This document shows positions 25,600-35,450 of a stretch of DNA of 64,000 bases, in pieces. Origin of the DNA: Massilia agilis. GTDB taxonomy: Bacteria; Pseudomonadota; Gammaproteobacteria; Burkholderiales; Burkholderiaceae_D. Every line of letters starts with the position of its first letter. Position 1 is the first letter of the stretch. Made by a program: the position numbers and the translations under genes. The notes under the pieces were generated by a model that saw nothing but the letters and a program-made list of their open reading frames with translations, was not told where the DNA came from and did not search any database. The stretch lies in NCBI RefSeq assembly GCF_024756255.1, contig NZ_JANUHB010000002.1, positions 124,001 to 188,000 on the forward strand, given 5' to 3'.

Positions 25600-27831
25600 A
25601 TGCCAGCACCGAAAACGCGCGCCAGCGCGATCGATGACAGCGACGACCTCGAGTTCCTGGCCGAGACGCCGCAGGCCGGCGACAGCGGCGGCGGTCCGGC
25701 CTGGCGCATTCTCGTGGTGGATGACGACGCCGACGTCCACACCACCACCGCCTTTGCGCTTGCCAACCTGGAGATGCAGGGGCGGCCGCTCGAATTCCTG
25801 CACGCCCATTCCGCCGCCGAAGCCCGCGCCCTGCTCGAGCGCGAAGCCGACATCGCGGTGATCCTGCTGGACGTGGTCATGGAACAGGCCGACGCCGGCC
25901 TGCACCTGGTGCGCCACGTGCGCGAGACGCTTGGCCGCGCCGACGTGCGCATCATCCTGCGTACCGGCCAGCCGGGCTATGCGCCGGAGATGGAGGCGAT
26001 CCGCGGCTACGACATCAACGACTACCGCTCCAAGGCCGAGCTCACCCGCACCAAGCTGTTCACCGCCGTGGCGGCGGCGGTGCGCTCCTACGAGCAGATC
26101 CGCGCCCTGCAGGCCAGCCGCGCCGGCATGGAACGCATCGTGCGCGCCGGCGCCGAGCTGACCGCGCTGCATCGCCTGCGCGACTTCGGGCGCGGTGTGC
26201 TGGCCCAGCTTGCCGCCCTGCTCGGGCAGGATGCCGATGGCCTGCTGTGCGCGCGCGACAGGTCCGGCGCCGGGCTGCCGCAGGTGATCGCCGGTTCGGG
26301 CGCGTGGGCCCATATCCTGGAACTTGAGCCGGCCACGCGCCACGACCCGAGCGTCGTCGACGCGGTCGTGCGCGCGCTCGACGAGCGTACCAACCTGTTT
26401 TCCGACGGCCGCCTGGCGCTGTACTTCCCGGGCAAATCGGGACGCGACTTTTCGGTCGGCCTGCGCCTGGCGGCGCCCATGTGCGAGATCCAGCGCAAGC
26501 TGCTGGAAGTTTTTTGCAGCGTGGTCGCGGTGGGACTGGACAACGTCGAGCTGGTCAGCCACCTGCACATGTCGGCCTTCTACGACACGCTCACCGGGCT
26601 GCCTAACCGCACCCGGCTGGTCGAGCTGCTCGACGCCACGCTGGACGGACCATTCCGCTCCGAGGCCATCGTCGCGCTGGTGGACATCGACCACTTTGCC
26701 GAGACCAACGACGCGCTGGGCCACCAGTTCGGCGACGCCCTGCTGACCGCGGTGGCCGAGCGCCTCAAGTCGGCCCTGTCCAGCGGCGAGACCGTGGCGC
26801 GCATCGGCAGCGACGTGTTCTGCGTGCTGGGCAGCGCAAGCGCCGTGGTCCCCTCGCGCATCGCCGCCCTGTTCGAGGCGCCGTTCTCGATCGACGGGCA
26901 GGACGTGCAGGTGGCGGCCACGCTGGGACTGGTGCGGCTTGCGGAGCATGACGGCAACGGCGCCGACGCGCTCAAGGACGCCGACATCGCGCTCAAGCGC
27001 GCCAAAAGCAAGCACGGCACCAACCATTTCTATTTCACGCGCGGCCTGGGCGTGGAAATCCGCGAGCGCGTGCGCATGATGCACGCCCTGCGCGGCGGCT
27101 TTGCGCGCGGCCAGTTGTACCTGGCCTACCAGCCGCAGGTCGACCTGGCGACCGGGCGCGCGTTCGGCGCCGAGGCGCTGCTGCGCTGGCGGCTGGAAGA
27201 CGGCCGCAACGTGCCGCCCGACCGCTTCATCCCGATCGCCGAGTACTCGGGCCTGATCACCGAGATCGGCGAATGGGTGCTGCGCGAGGCCTGCGCCGAG
27301 TTGGTGCGCCTGCGCGAGGCGGGGCATGTCGATTTCACGATGTCGGTGAACGTGTCGCAGGTGCAGTTCCGCCACCCGCACTTCCTCGACATGCTGCGCC
27401 GTGCGCTGCAGGACACCGGCGCGCCGGCCGAATACGTGGAGCTGGAAATTACCGAATCGATGGCGATGGAAGAGCCCGACCTGCTGGCCGAGATGCTGGC
27501 GCAGGTCAAGCGCACTGGCGTGTCGATCGCGATCGACGACTTTGGCACGGGCTTTTCGTCGCTGTCGCACCTGCAGCGGCTGCAGGTGGACCGGCTCAAG
27601 ATCGACCGCGCGTTCGTGAGCGAGATCACCGGCTCGGCGCGCGGCAGCAGCATCGCGGAAATGGTGATCCAGCTGGGCCGCAACCTGGGCCTGTCGATCA
27701 TCGCCGAGGGCGTGGAGGACGAACGCCAGGCGCAGATCCTGCGCGCGCTCGGTTGCCGCAAGGCGCAGGGCTTCCTGTTCTCGCGTCCGCTGGCGCCGGA
27801 TGAACTGGTCAGCTGGCTGGCCGTGCCCTAG
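25600..27831 (+). CDS. Response regulator REC-DUF3369-GGDEF(degenerate)-EAL, probable c-di-GMP phosphodiesterase
   Basis: The 743-residue protein begins with a receiver domain (about 35-160: ILVVDDDADVHTTT, phospho-Asp in VILLDVVMEQADAG). A DUF3369 region follows (about 170-330: RAGAELTALHRLRDFGRGVLAQLAALL). Next is a GGDEF-like domain whose motif is IGSDVF, with no RxxD site, so it cannot be a normal cyclase. An EAL domain keeps EALLRW, ELEITESMAMEE and DDFGTGFSSLSHLQRL. The protein should hydrolyse c-di-GMP under control of a histidine kinase not encoded nearby. The ATG at 25600 follows AGGGAG. Confidence 0.92.
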   Translation: MPAPKTRASAIDDSDDLEFLAETPQAGDSGGGPAWRILVVDDDADVHTTTAFALANLEMQGRPLEFLHAHSAAEARALLEREADIAVILLDVVMEQADAGLHLVRHVRETLGRADVRIILRTGQPGYAPEMEAIRGYDINDYRSKAELTRTKLFTAVAAAVRSYEQIRALQASRAGMERIVRAGAELTALHRLRDFGRGVLAQLAALLGQDADGLLCARDRSGAGLPQVIAGSGAWAHILELEPATRHDPSVVDAVVRALDERTNLFSDGRLALYFPGKSGRDFSVGLRLAAPMCEIQRKLLEVFCSVVAVGLDNVELVSHLHMSAFYDTLTGLPNRTRLVELLDATLDGPFRSEAIVALVDIDHFAETNDALGHQFGDALLTAVAERLKSALSSGETVARIGSDVFCVLGSASAVVPSRIAALFEAPFSIDGQDVQVAATLGLVRLAEHDGNGADALKDADIALKRAKSKHGTNHFYFTRGLGVEIRERVRMMHALRGGFARGQLYLAYQPQVDLATGRAFGAEALLRWRLEDGRNVPPDRFIPIAEYSGLITEIGEWVLREACAELVRLREAGHVDFTMSVNVSQVQFRHPHFLDMLRRALQDTGAPAEYVELEITESMAMEEPDLLAEMLAQVKRTGVSIAIDDFGTGFSSLSHLQRLQVDRLKIDRAFVSEITGSARGSSIAEMVIQLGRNLGLSIIAEGVEDERQAQILRALGCRKAQGFLFSRPLAPDELVSWLAVP

Positions 27832-27870
27832 ACGGGATAAAGCATAAGAAGGTGGTGGCTTTGCGCCAGC

Positions 27871-27954
27871 TGAACGCGTGGGCAGGAAACCTGCCCACCC
27901 TACGTGAAGCGGCCGCCTTTGTAGGGTGGGCAGGTTTCCCTGCCCACGCGTTCA
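27871..27954. repeat. Palindromic intergenic repeat, GTAGGGTGGGC family, copy 3 (halves inverted)
   Basis: Here the two half-units are arranged the other way round. TGAACGCGTGGGCAGG leads to CCTGCCCACCCTAC, then a 17-base spacer, then GTAGGGTGGGCAGG leading to CCTGCCCACGCGTTCA. The GTAGGG ends face the centre instead of the outside. This shows that the half-hairpin is the repeating unit. It lies between convergent genes (REC-GGDEF-EAL and CBS). Confidence 0.85.
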
Positions 27955-27979
27955 ACCAGCACGTATTGAGCCGCTAGCG

Positions 27980-28432
27980 TCAGTCGTCAGCCGCCTGCTC
28001 CGCCGGCCAGTCGCGAATATAGGCCTTGAGCATGCGGTTCTCGAAGCTTTGCGCTTCCAGCACCGCGCGTGCCACGTCGTAGAACGAGATCACGCCAAGC
28101 AGCGTGCGCGCGTCCATCACGGGCAGGTAGCGCGCGTGCTTTTCGAGCATCATGCGGCGCACCTCGTTGACCTCGGTGTCGGGGGTGACGGTGATCGGGC
28201 TGTCGTCCATGTAGCGGCGCACCGTGCCGTTGCCGACCGAGCCGCCGTTGGCGGCCAGCACCGCGATCACCTCGCGGAAAGTCAGCATGCCGACCAGGTC
28301 GCCATATTCCATGACCACCAACGAGCCGATGTCCTTTTCCGACATCGTGCTGACCGCGTCCGCGAGCAGCGTTTCGGGCGTGACGGTGTACAGGATGTTG
28401 CCCTTCACCTGGAGAATCTCTGACACTTTCAT
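27980..28432 (-). CDS. Two-CBS-domain protein
   Basis: The 150-residue protein is two CBS motifs in tandem (VTPETLLADAVSTMSEKDIGSLVVME and VTPDTEVNEVRRMMLEKHARYLPVMD, each followed by the GMLTFREVI or GVISFYDVA helix). It has nothing else, so it probably forms a dimer that binds an adenosyl nucleotide and regulates a partner. The partner is not evident from context. The start at 28432 (MKVSEILQVKG) is behind an AGGGTGGA ribosome site; the upstream in-frame ATG has no support. Confidence 0.92.
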   Translation of the reverse strand: MKVSEILQVKGNILYTVTPETLLADAVSTMSEKDIGSLVVMEYGDLVGMLTFREVIAVLAANGGSVGNGTVRRYMDDSPITVTPDTEVNEVRRMMLEKHARYLPVMDARTLLGVISFYDVARAVLEAQSFENRMLKAYIRDWPAEQAADD

Positions 28433-28615
28433 GATATCCACCCTGCCCGCAAGAGGTTGCTTTCGTTGAATTCTTTGTATCTCATACAACACCAATTTAG
28501 CCTATGCCCCACAAAAAATCCAGCGTTGCGCCAAATCAGTGCAAGTCGAGGCTCGCAGGGTGATGAATAAATGCTACGATGCGGCCCATTTCCGTCCTTG
28601 ATTGATGAGCCAGCC

Positions 28616-29926
28616 ATGAGCGGTCCCCAATATCCCGGCTTCGACACCCTGTCGCTGCACGCCGGCAGTGCGCCCGATCCGGCCACCGGCGCGCGCGCCA
28701 CGCCGATCTATTTCACGTCCTCGTTCGCCCTGCCCGATTCCGACCACGCCGCGGCGCTGTTCAACATGGAGCGCTCGGGAGACGTCTATTCGCGCATCTC
28801 CAACCCGACCAACGCGGTGCTGGAAGAGCGCATCGCGGCGCTGGAAGGGGGCGTGGCGGGCATTGCCACCGCCAGCGGCCAGGCGGCCATGCACATCGGC
28901 CTTGCCACCATCGCCGGCGCCGGCTCGCACGTCGTCGCCTCGCGCGCGCTGTACGGCGGCTCGCACAACCTGCTGGCCTACACGCTCAAGCGCTTCGGCA
29001 TCGAGACCACGTTCGTCGATCCGCGCGACATCGACGCCTGGCGCGCCGCCATCCGGCCCGACACCAAGGTGCTGTTCGGCGAGACCCTCGGCAACCCGGG
29101 CCTCCCCGTGCTGGATGTGCCGCGCCTGGCCGAACTGGCGCATGCGCACGACCTGCCGCTGATGGTCGATTCCACCTTCACCACGCCCTACCTGCTGCAG
29201 CCGCTCGAACACGGCGCCGACCTCGTGTTCCACTCCGCGACCAAGTTCCTGTGCGGGCATGGCACCGCGATGGGCGGCCTGCTGGTGGACGGCGGCACTT
29301 TCGACTGGCAGCGCGCGTACGAACGCACGGGGCGCTTTGCCGAACTGTGCGAGCCGTACGAGGGCTTTCACGGCATGGTGTTCAGCGAAGAATCCACGGT
29401 GGCCGCGTTCGCGCTGCGCGCGCGCCGCGAAGGCCTGCGCGACTTCGGCGCGGTCATGAGCCCGCACAACGCGTTCGCGATCCTGCAGGGGATCGAAACG
29501 CTGGGCCTGCGCATGGAGCGCCACGTGGCCAACACGCGCAAGCTGGTCGAGTTCCTGGTTAGCCACCCGGCGGTCGAATCGGTGTCGTATCCGGAGCTCG
29601 ACACCCATCCCGACTACCAGCTCGCCAAGACCCTGCTGCCCAAGGGAGCAGGCGCCGTGTTCACCTTCAACCTCAAGGGCGACCGCGCCGCCGGGCGCCG
29701 TTTCGTCGATGGCCTGAAGGTGTTCTCGCACCTGGCCAACGTGGGCGACGCCAAGTCGCTCGTGATCCACCCTGCTTCGACCACGCACCTGCGCGTGCCG
29801 GCCGACCAGCTGGCCGCCAGCGGCGTCCAGGAAGGCACAATGCGCCTGTCCGTGGGCCTGGAAGACCCGGCCGACCTGATCGAAGACCTGGCGCGCGCGC
29901 TCAAGCTGTCGCAGAAAGGAGCATGA
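28616..29926 (+). CDS. metY: O-acetyl/O-succinylhomoserine sulfhydrylase (Cys/Met-metabolism PLP enzyme)
   Basis: The 436-residue enzyme belongs to the Cys/Met-metabolism PLP family. It has YSRISNPTNAVLEERIAALEGG (phosphate-binding Tyr), SRALYGGSHNLL, DSTFTTPYLLQPLEHGAD and the PLP-lysine motif HSATKFLCGHG with Lys210. Length and motifs fit MetY, which makes homocysteine from O-acetylhomoserine and sulfide; a cystathionine gamma-synthase role is less likely because those are about 390 residues. It starts a short run with a hydrolase (1 bp away) and an Mpo1-like gene. Confidence 0.88.
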   Translation: MSGPQYPGFDTLSLHAGSAPDPATGARATPIYFTSSFALPDSDHAAALFNMERSGDVYSRISNPTNAVLEERIAALEGGVAGIATASGQAAMHIGLATIAGAGSHVVASRALYGGSHNLLAYTLKRFGIETTFVDPRDIDAWRAAIRPDTKVLFGETLGNPGLPVLDVPRLAELAHAHDLPLMVDSTFTTPYLLQPLEHGADLVFHSATKFLCGHGTAMGGLLVDGGTFDWQRAYERTGRFAELCEPYEGFHGMVFSEESTVAAFALRARREGLRDFGAVMSPHNAFAILQGIETLGLRMERHVANTRKLVEFLVSHPAVESVSYPELDTHPDYQLAKTLLPKGAGAVFTFNLKGDRAAGRRFVDGLKVFSHLANVGDAKSLVIHPASTTHLRVPADQLAASGVQEGTMRLSVGLEDPADLIEDLARALKLSQKGA

Positions 29927-29927
29927 C

Positions 29928-30734
29928 GTGATCCTCGAGGTGCAAGGCAAACAGGCTTACTGCTACACGGGCGGGCGCGCGTTCGATGCATCGCTGCCGG
30001 CGATCGTCTTCATTCACGGCGCGCAGAACGACCACTCGGTGTGGGCGTTGCAAACCCGCTATTTCGCACACCACGGCTTTGCCGTGCTGGCGCTGGACCT
30101 GCCCGGCCACGGCCGCAGCGGCGGTCCCGCCCTCACCACCGTCGAGGCGATGGCCGATTGGGTGCTGGCGCTGCTGACTGCCGCCGGTGTCGAGCAGGCC
30201 GTGCTCGCGGGGCACAGCATGGGTTCCCTGATTGCGCTGGAAGCGAGCCACCGCGCACCGGAGCGCGTGCGCGGCCTGGCGCTGCTGGGCACGACCTGGC
30301 CGATGAAGGTGTCCGACGCGCTACTCGAGACGGCGCGCAGTGACGAAGCGCGCGCGATCGACATGGTCAATATCTGGTCGCACTCCACCATCGCGCACAA
30401 GCCATCGTGCCCGGGGCCGGGGTTCTGGGTGATGGGCGGAGCCCGCCGGCTCATGCAGCGCATGTCGCAGCTAAACCCGGAGCAACTGTTCTACACCGAC
30501 TTTGCGGCCTGTAACGCCTACGCCAACGGCCAGGCGGCAGCCGAAGCGGTGCGCTGCCCCACGCTGTTCGTGCTCGGCACCAAGGACGTGATGACACCGC
30601 CACGTTCGGCCAAGCTGCTGACGGGCGCAATCGGCCATGGGAGAATCGCCAGCGTGGACGCGGGCCACCAGATGATGAGCGAGCAGCCGGACGCGGTGCT
30701 CGACGCGCTGTACGGTTTCGCCAGCAAGCTCTAA
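29928..30734 (+). CDS. Alpha/beta hydrolase
   Basis: The 268-residue protein has the full catalytic set: oxyanion motif FIHGAQND, nucleophile elbow GHSMG (Ser97), acid in VLGTKDVMTPP and base in DAGHQMM. It begins with GTG one base after the metY stop, with AAAGGAG upstream, so it is translationally close-coupled. It is cytoplasmic, with no signal peptide. The substrate cannot be told. An esterase or thioesterase role linked to sulfur metabolism would be guesswork based only on the metY neighbour. Confidence 0.88.
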   Translation: MILEVQGKQAYCYTGGRAFDASLPAIVFIHGAQNDHSVWALQTRYFAHHGFAVLALDLPGHGRSGGPALTTVEAMADWVLALLTAAGVEQAVLAGHSMGSLIALEASHRAPERVRGLALLGTTWPMKVSDALLETARSDEARAIDMVNIWSHSTIAHKPSCPGPGFWVMGGARRLMQRMSQLNPEQLFYTDFAACNAYANGQAAAEAVRCPTLFVLGTKDVMTPPRSAKLLTGAIGHGRIASVDAGHQMMSEQPDAVLDALYGFASKL

Positions 30735-30746
30735 CGAGGAGGCAGC

Positions 30747-31052
30747 ATGACGGCGCGCTACACCAGCTTTGCGGACTTCTACCCGTACTACCTGACCCAG
30801 CATGCCGACCGCCGCTGCCGTCGCGCGCATTTCCTCGGCACCTCGTCGGCAATCGCCGCGATGGTGCAGTTTGCCGACAGCCTGAACCCGTGGTGGCTGC
30901 TGGTGGCGCTCGTCACCGGCTACGGCGGGGCGTGGATCGGGCACTTCATGTTCGAAAAGAACCGCCCGGCCACGTTCGACCAGCCGCTGTATTCGTTCCG
31001 GGCCGATTGGGTGATGTACTGGCAGATGTTGACCGGGAAGGTGACCTGGTAA
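30747..31052 (+). CDS. Mpo1-like (DUF962) membrane protein
   Basis: The 101-residue protein shows the Mpo1/DUF962 pattern: FADFYPYYLTQHADRRCRRAHFLGT with the conserved His, two membrane segments, and the WIGHFMFEKNRPATF motif, ending in PLYSFRADWVMYWQML. Yeast Mpo1 is an iron-dependent dioxygenase of 2-hydroxy fatty acids; the bacterial relatives are mostly uncharacterised. The His pairs that would bind iron are present here. It lies 12 bp after the hydrolase stop with GAGGAGGC as ribosome site. Confidence 0.88.
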   Translation: MTARYTSFADFYPYYLTQHADRRCRRAHFLGTSSAIAAMVQFADSLNPWWLLVALVTGYGGAWIGHFMFEKNRPATFDQPLYSFRADWVMYWQMLTGKVTW

Positions 31053-31055
31053 TCA

Positions 31056-31112
31056 ACCGTCGCAACGAAGTAGCGAACTCAGTATGGGTTCCGGCCTTCG
31101 CCGGAACGACGG
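31056..31112. repeat. Inverted intergenic repeat, CCGTCRTYCCGGC family, copy 2 (decayed left half)
   Basis: The right half is intact (31081-31112: TATGGGTTCCGGC, CTTC, GCCGGAACGACGG). The left half survives only as CCGTCG at 31057-31062. It lies between the convergent Mpo1-like and YihY-type genes. Confidence 0.75.
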
Positions 31113-31124
31113 TATATCAGCTCG

Positions 31125-33180
<2,056 letters not shown>

Positions 33181-33181
<1 letters not shown>

Positions 33182-33579
33182 TGGAAAACCAGAAGTTCTT
33201 TCACGCCGGTGCGATTGCCAGCCTGGTCGCACTGATATTCTGGCTCGTGGCCTGGGAAATGGTCGTCGCGCCTATCCACGCGGGCGGTTCGCTGCTCGCC
33301 CTGAAGGTATTGCCACTCTTGATCCCGCTGCGCGGCGTGCTCAAGCGCGAGCTGTACACGCTGCAGTGGTCGTCGATGGTGATCCTGCTGTATTTTGCCG
33401 AAGGCGCCGTGCGCGCCTGGGCCGACGTGGCTGAGATGTCCCGCTTCATGGCCTGGGGCGAGATTATCCTGTCGGTAGCGTTTTTCGCGTGCGCCCTGCT
33501 GTACCTGCGGCCGTACAAAAAAGCGGCCAAGAAACTGGCCAAGGAGTTGCTGGATAAAGTGAAAGTACCGCATGACTGA
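33181..33579 (+). CDS. DUF2069 membrane protein
   Basis: The 132-residue protein has four membrane segments with short loops and a basic C-terminal tail (RPYKKAAKKLAKELLDKVKVPHD). The central LKVLPLLIPLRGVLKRELYTLQWSSMVILLYFAEGAVRAW is the DUF2069 signature. In betaproteobacteria this family often stands beside wrbA, as here. Its function is unknown. The ATG overlaps the wrbA stop by one base and its end overlaps the next gene by 8 bases. Confidence 0.88.
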
Positions 33580-34981
33580 CGCCTTCCTCGAGCGCTGCCG
33601 CCAACTGATCGGCGCGTCCCATGTCCTGACCTCGCATGCCGACATGGCGTCTTACCTGACCGACTGGCGCGGTCGCTTCACCGGCCGCGCGCGCGCCGTC
33701 CTGCGCCCCGCCAGCGCCGCCGAGGTGGCGCAACTGGTGCAGGCCTGCGGCGAATACCGGGTGCCCTTGGTGCCGCAAGGTGGCAAGACGGGCCTGGTGC
33801 TGGGGAGCGTGCCGGACGACAGCGGGCTGGAAGTAGTGCTCTCGCTCACCCGCCTGAACCGCATCGTCCACATCGACACCGCCAACCGGACCATGCTGGT
33901 GCAGGCCGGCTGCATCCTGCAGCAGATCCAGGATGCGGCCGAGGAAGCGGGCCTGCTGTTCCCGCTGTCGCTGGCCGCCGAGGGCAGCTGCACGATCGGC
34001 GGCAACCTGTCCACCAACGCCGGCGGAACGGCGGTGCTGCGCTACGGGAACACGCGCGAGCTGTGCCTGGGCCTGGAAGTGGTCACCGCCCAGGGCGAGG
34101 TGTGGGACGGGCTGCGCGGCCTGCGCAAGGACAATACCGGCTACGACCTGCGCGACCTGTTCATTGGCGCAGAAGGCACGCTGGGGGTCATCACCGCCGC
34201 CGTCCTCAAGCTGTATCCGCAGCCCAAGGCGACCATCACGGCACTGGTGGCGACAGGCTCGCCGCGGCGCGCGCTCGAATTGCTGTCGCTGGCGCAGGAC
34301 TACTGTGGCGCCAGCCTGACCGCGTACGAATTGATGTCCGACGTGTGCCTGCGGCTGGTCGGCCGCCATTTCCCGCACCTGCCGCGCCCGTTCGCCCAGG
34401 AGCACGCGCAGTACGCGCTGCTCGAAGTATCCAGCAACGAATCCGAGGAACACGCGATCGGCTTGCTGGAAGGGGCGATCGGCGACGCGCTCGAGCAAGG
34501 GATCATCGACGACGCCGTGGTCGCCACCTCGCTGGCGCAGTCGCGTGCGCTGTGGAATATTCGCGAGCACATTCCGCTGGCGCAGGCGGCCGACGGCAAG
34601 AACCTCAAGCACGACGTGTCGCTGCCGATCTCACGCATTGCCGACTTCATCGACCAGACCGCGGCCCAGCTGCAGCAGGCCTTCCCCGGCTGCCAGCTGG
34701 TGTGCTTCGGCCACCTGGGCGACGGCAACCTGCACTACAACGTCGCCCCGGCCGAGGGACAGTCGCACGATGAGTTCCTGGCCAACCAGGCGGCGGTCAG
34801 CCGGATCGTCCACGACAGCGTGCATGTTTTCGGCGGGTCAATATCCGCCGAACACGGGATTGGCGCGCTCAAGCGGAGCGACCTGACGCGCTACAAGTCG
34901 GCCGTTGAATTGAACATGATGCGTGCCATCAAAACCGCGCTCGACCCGCTCGGCATTATGAACCCTGGCAAAATTCTTTGA
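33572..34981 (+). CDS. FAD-linked oxidase, D-2-hydroxyacid dehydrogenase type
   Basis: The 469-residue protein has an N-terminal PCMH FAD domain (VLRPASAAEVAQLVQACGEYRVPLVPQGGKTGL; EGSCTIGGNLSTNAGG; LRKDNTGYDLRDLFIGAEGTLGVIT). A FAD-oxidase C domain follows with the metal/substrate motif CFGHLGDGNLHYN and SAEHGIG. This is the GlcD / D-lactate / D-2-hydroxyglutarate dehydrogenase group. It oxidises a D-2-hydroxyacid and passes electrons on; the exact acid is not decided by sequence. There are no glcE or glcF partners, which argues against glycolate oxidase. Confidence 0.9.
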   Translation: MTDAFLERCRQLIGASHVLTSHADMASYLTDWRGRFTGRARAVLRPASAAEVAQLVQACGEYRVPLVPQGGKTGLVLGSVPDDSGLEVVLSLTRLNRIVHIDTANRTMLVQAGCILQQIQDAAEEAGLLFPLSLAAEGSCTIGGNLSTNAGGTAVLRYGNTRELCLGLEVVTAQGEVWDGLRGLRKDNTGYDLRDLFIGAEGTLGVITAAVLKLYPQPKATITALVATGSPRRALELLSLAQDYCGASLTAYELMSDVCLRLVGRHFPHLPRPFAQEHAQYALLEVSSNESEEHAIGLLEGAIGDALEQGIIDDAVVATSLAQSRALWNIREHIPLAQAADGKNLKHDVSLPISRIADFIDQTAAQLQQAFPGCQLVCFGHLGDGNLHYNVAPAEGQSHDEFLANQAAVSRIVHDSVHVFGGSISAEHGIGALKRSDLTRYKSAVELNMMRAIKTALDPLGIMNPGKIL

Positions 34982-34988
34982 CCAGGAG

Positions 34989-35450
34989 ATGACCATGTTG
35001 CGACTCATTCCCGCGCTGGCCGCGTGCGCGCTGTGCCAGGGAGCGCTGGCACAGTCGGTGTTCAAATGCACGGTGGACGGCAAGATCGAATACGGCGACC
35101 GGCCGTGCGCGCGCGGCCAGGTGGTCGCGCTCAACGTTCCGCCCGCGCCTGGCCCAGGCGCCGCCAGCGCGGCCAGCCGCGAACGCGAGGCCTTGCTCGA
35201 GCTAGAAAAAATGCGCCTCGCCCGCGAGCTGCAGCAGGAACGCGCGCGCGCCAGCGCCGAGCGCGAGGCGCGGGCCGAAGCGCGCGAACGGCGCGCCGCC
35301 GACAGCCAGCGCCGCCGCTGCGGCAAGCTGCGCCTGCGCCAGAAGTGGGCAGATGAAGACCGCGCGCGGCTGACCGGGGCAGCGCTCGAACAGGCACGCA
35401 TCAAGGCGCGGCGCGACGCCGAAACGCTGGCGGTGGAATGTCCGGCGTAA
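34989..35450 (+). CDS. Exported DUF4124-type protein
   Basis: The 153-residue protein has a signal peptide ending QGALAQS. A short DUF4124-like opening follows (VFKCTVDGKIEYGDRPCARGQ), then a long charged helix rich in Arg, Glu and Ala that probably forms a coiled coil, and a last Cys in VECPA. The function is unknown. It is 7 bp after the FAD oxidase and its end overlaps the following permease gene by 13 bases, so it belongs to the same transcription unit. Either of two Met codons (34989 or 34995) could start it. Confidence 0.82.
   Translation: MTMLRLIPALAACALCQGALAQSVFKCTVDGKIEYGDRPCARGQVVALNVPPAPGPGAASAASREREALLELEKMRLARELQQERARASAEREARAEARERRAADSQRRRCGKLRLRQKWADEDRARLTGAALEQARIKARRDAETLAVECPA

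Noticed and set aside
28433..28615. SAM riboswitch upstream of metY
   Set aside because: I looked for SAM-I, SAM-II and SAM/SAH core elements and could not find the conserved paired cores; only short, unconvincing stems are present.
33572..34981. FAD oxidase as GlcD of glycolate oxidase
   Set aside because: No glcE or glcF neighbours; a single-subunit D-2-hydroxyacid dehydrogenase is more likely.
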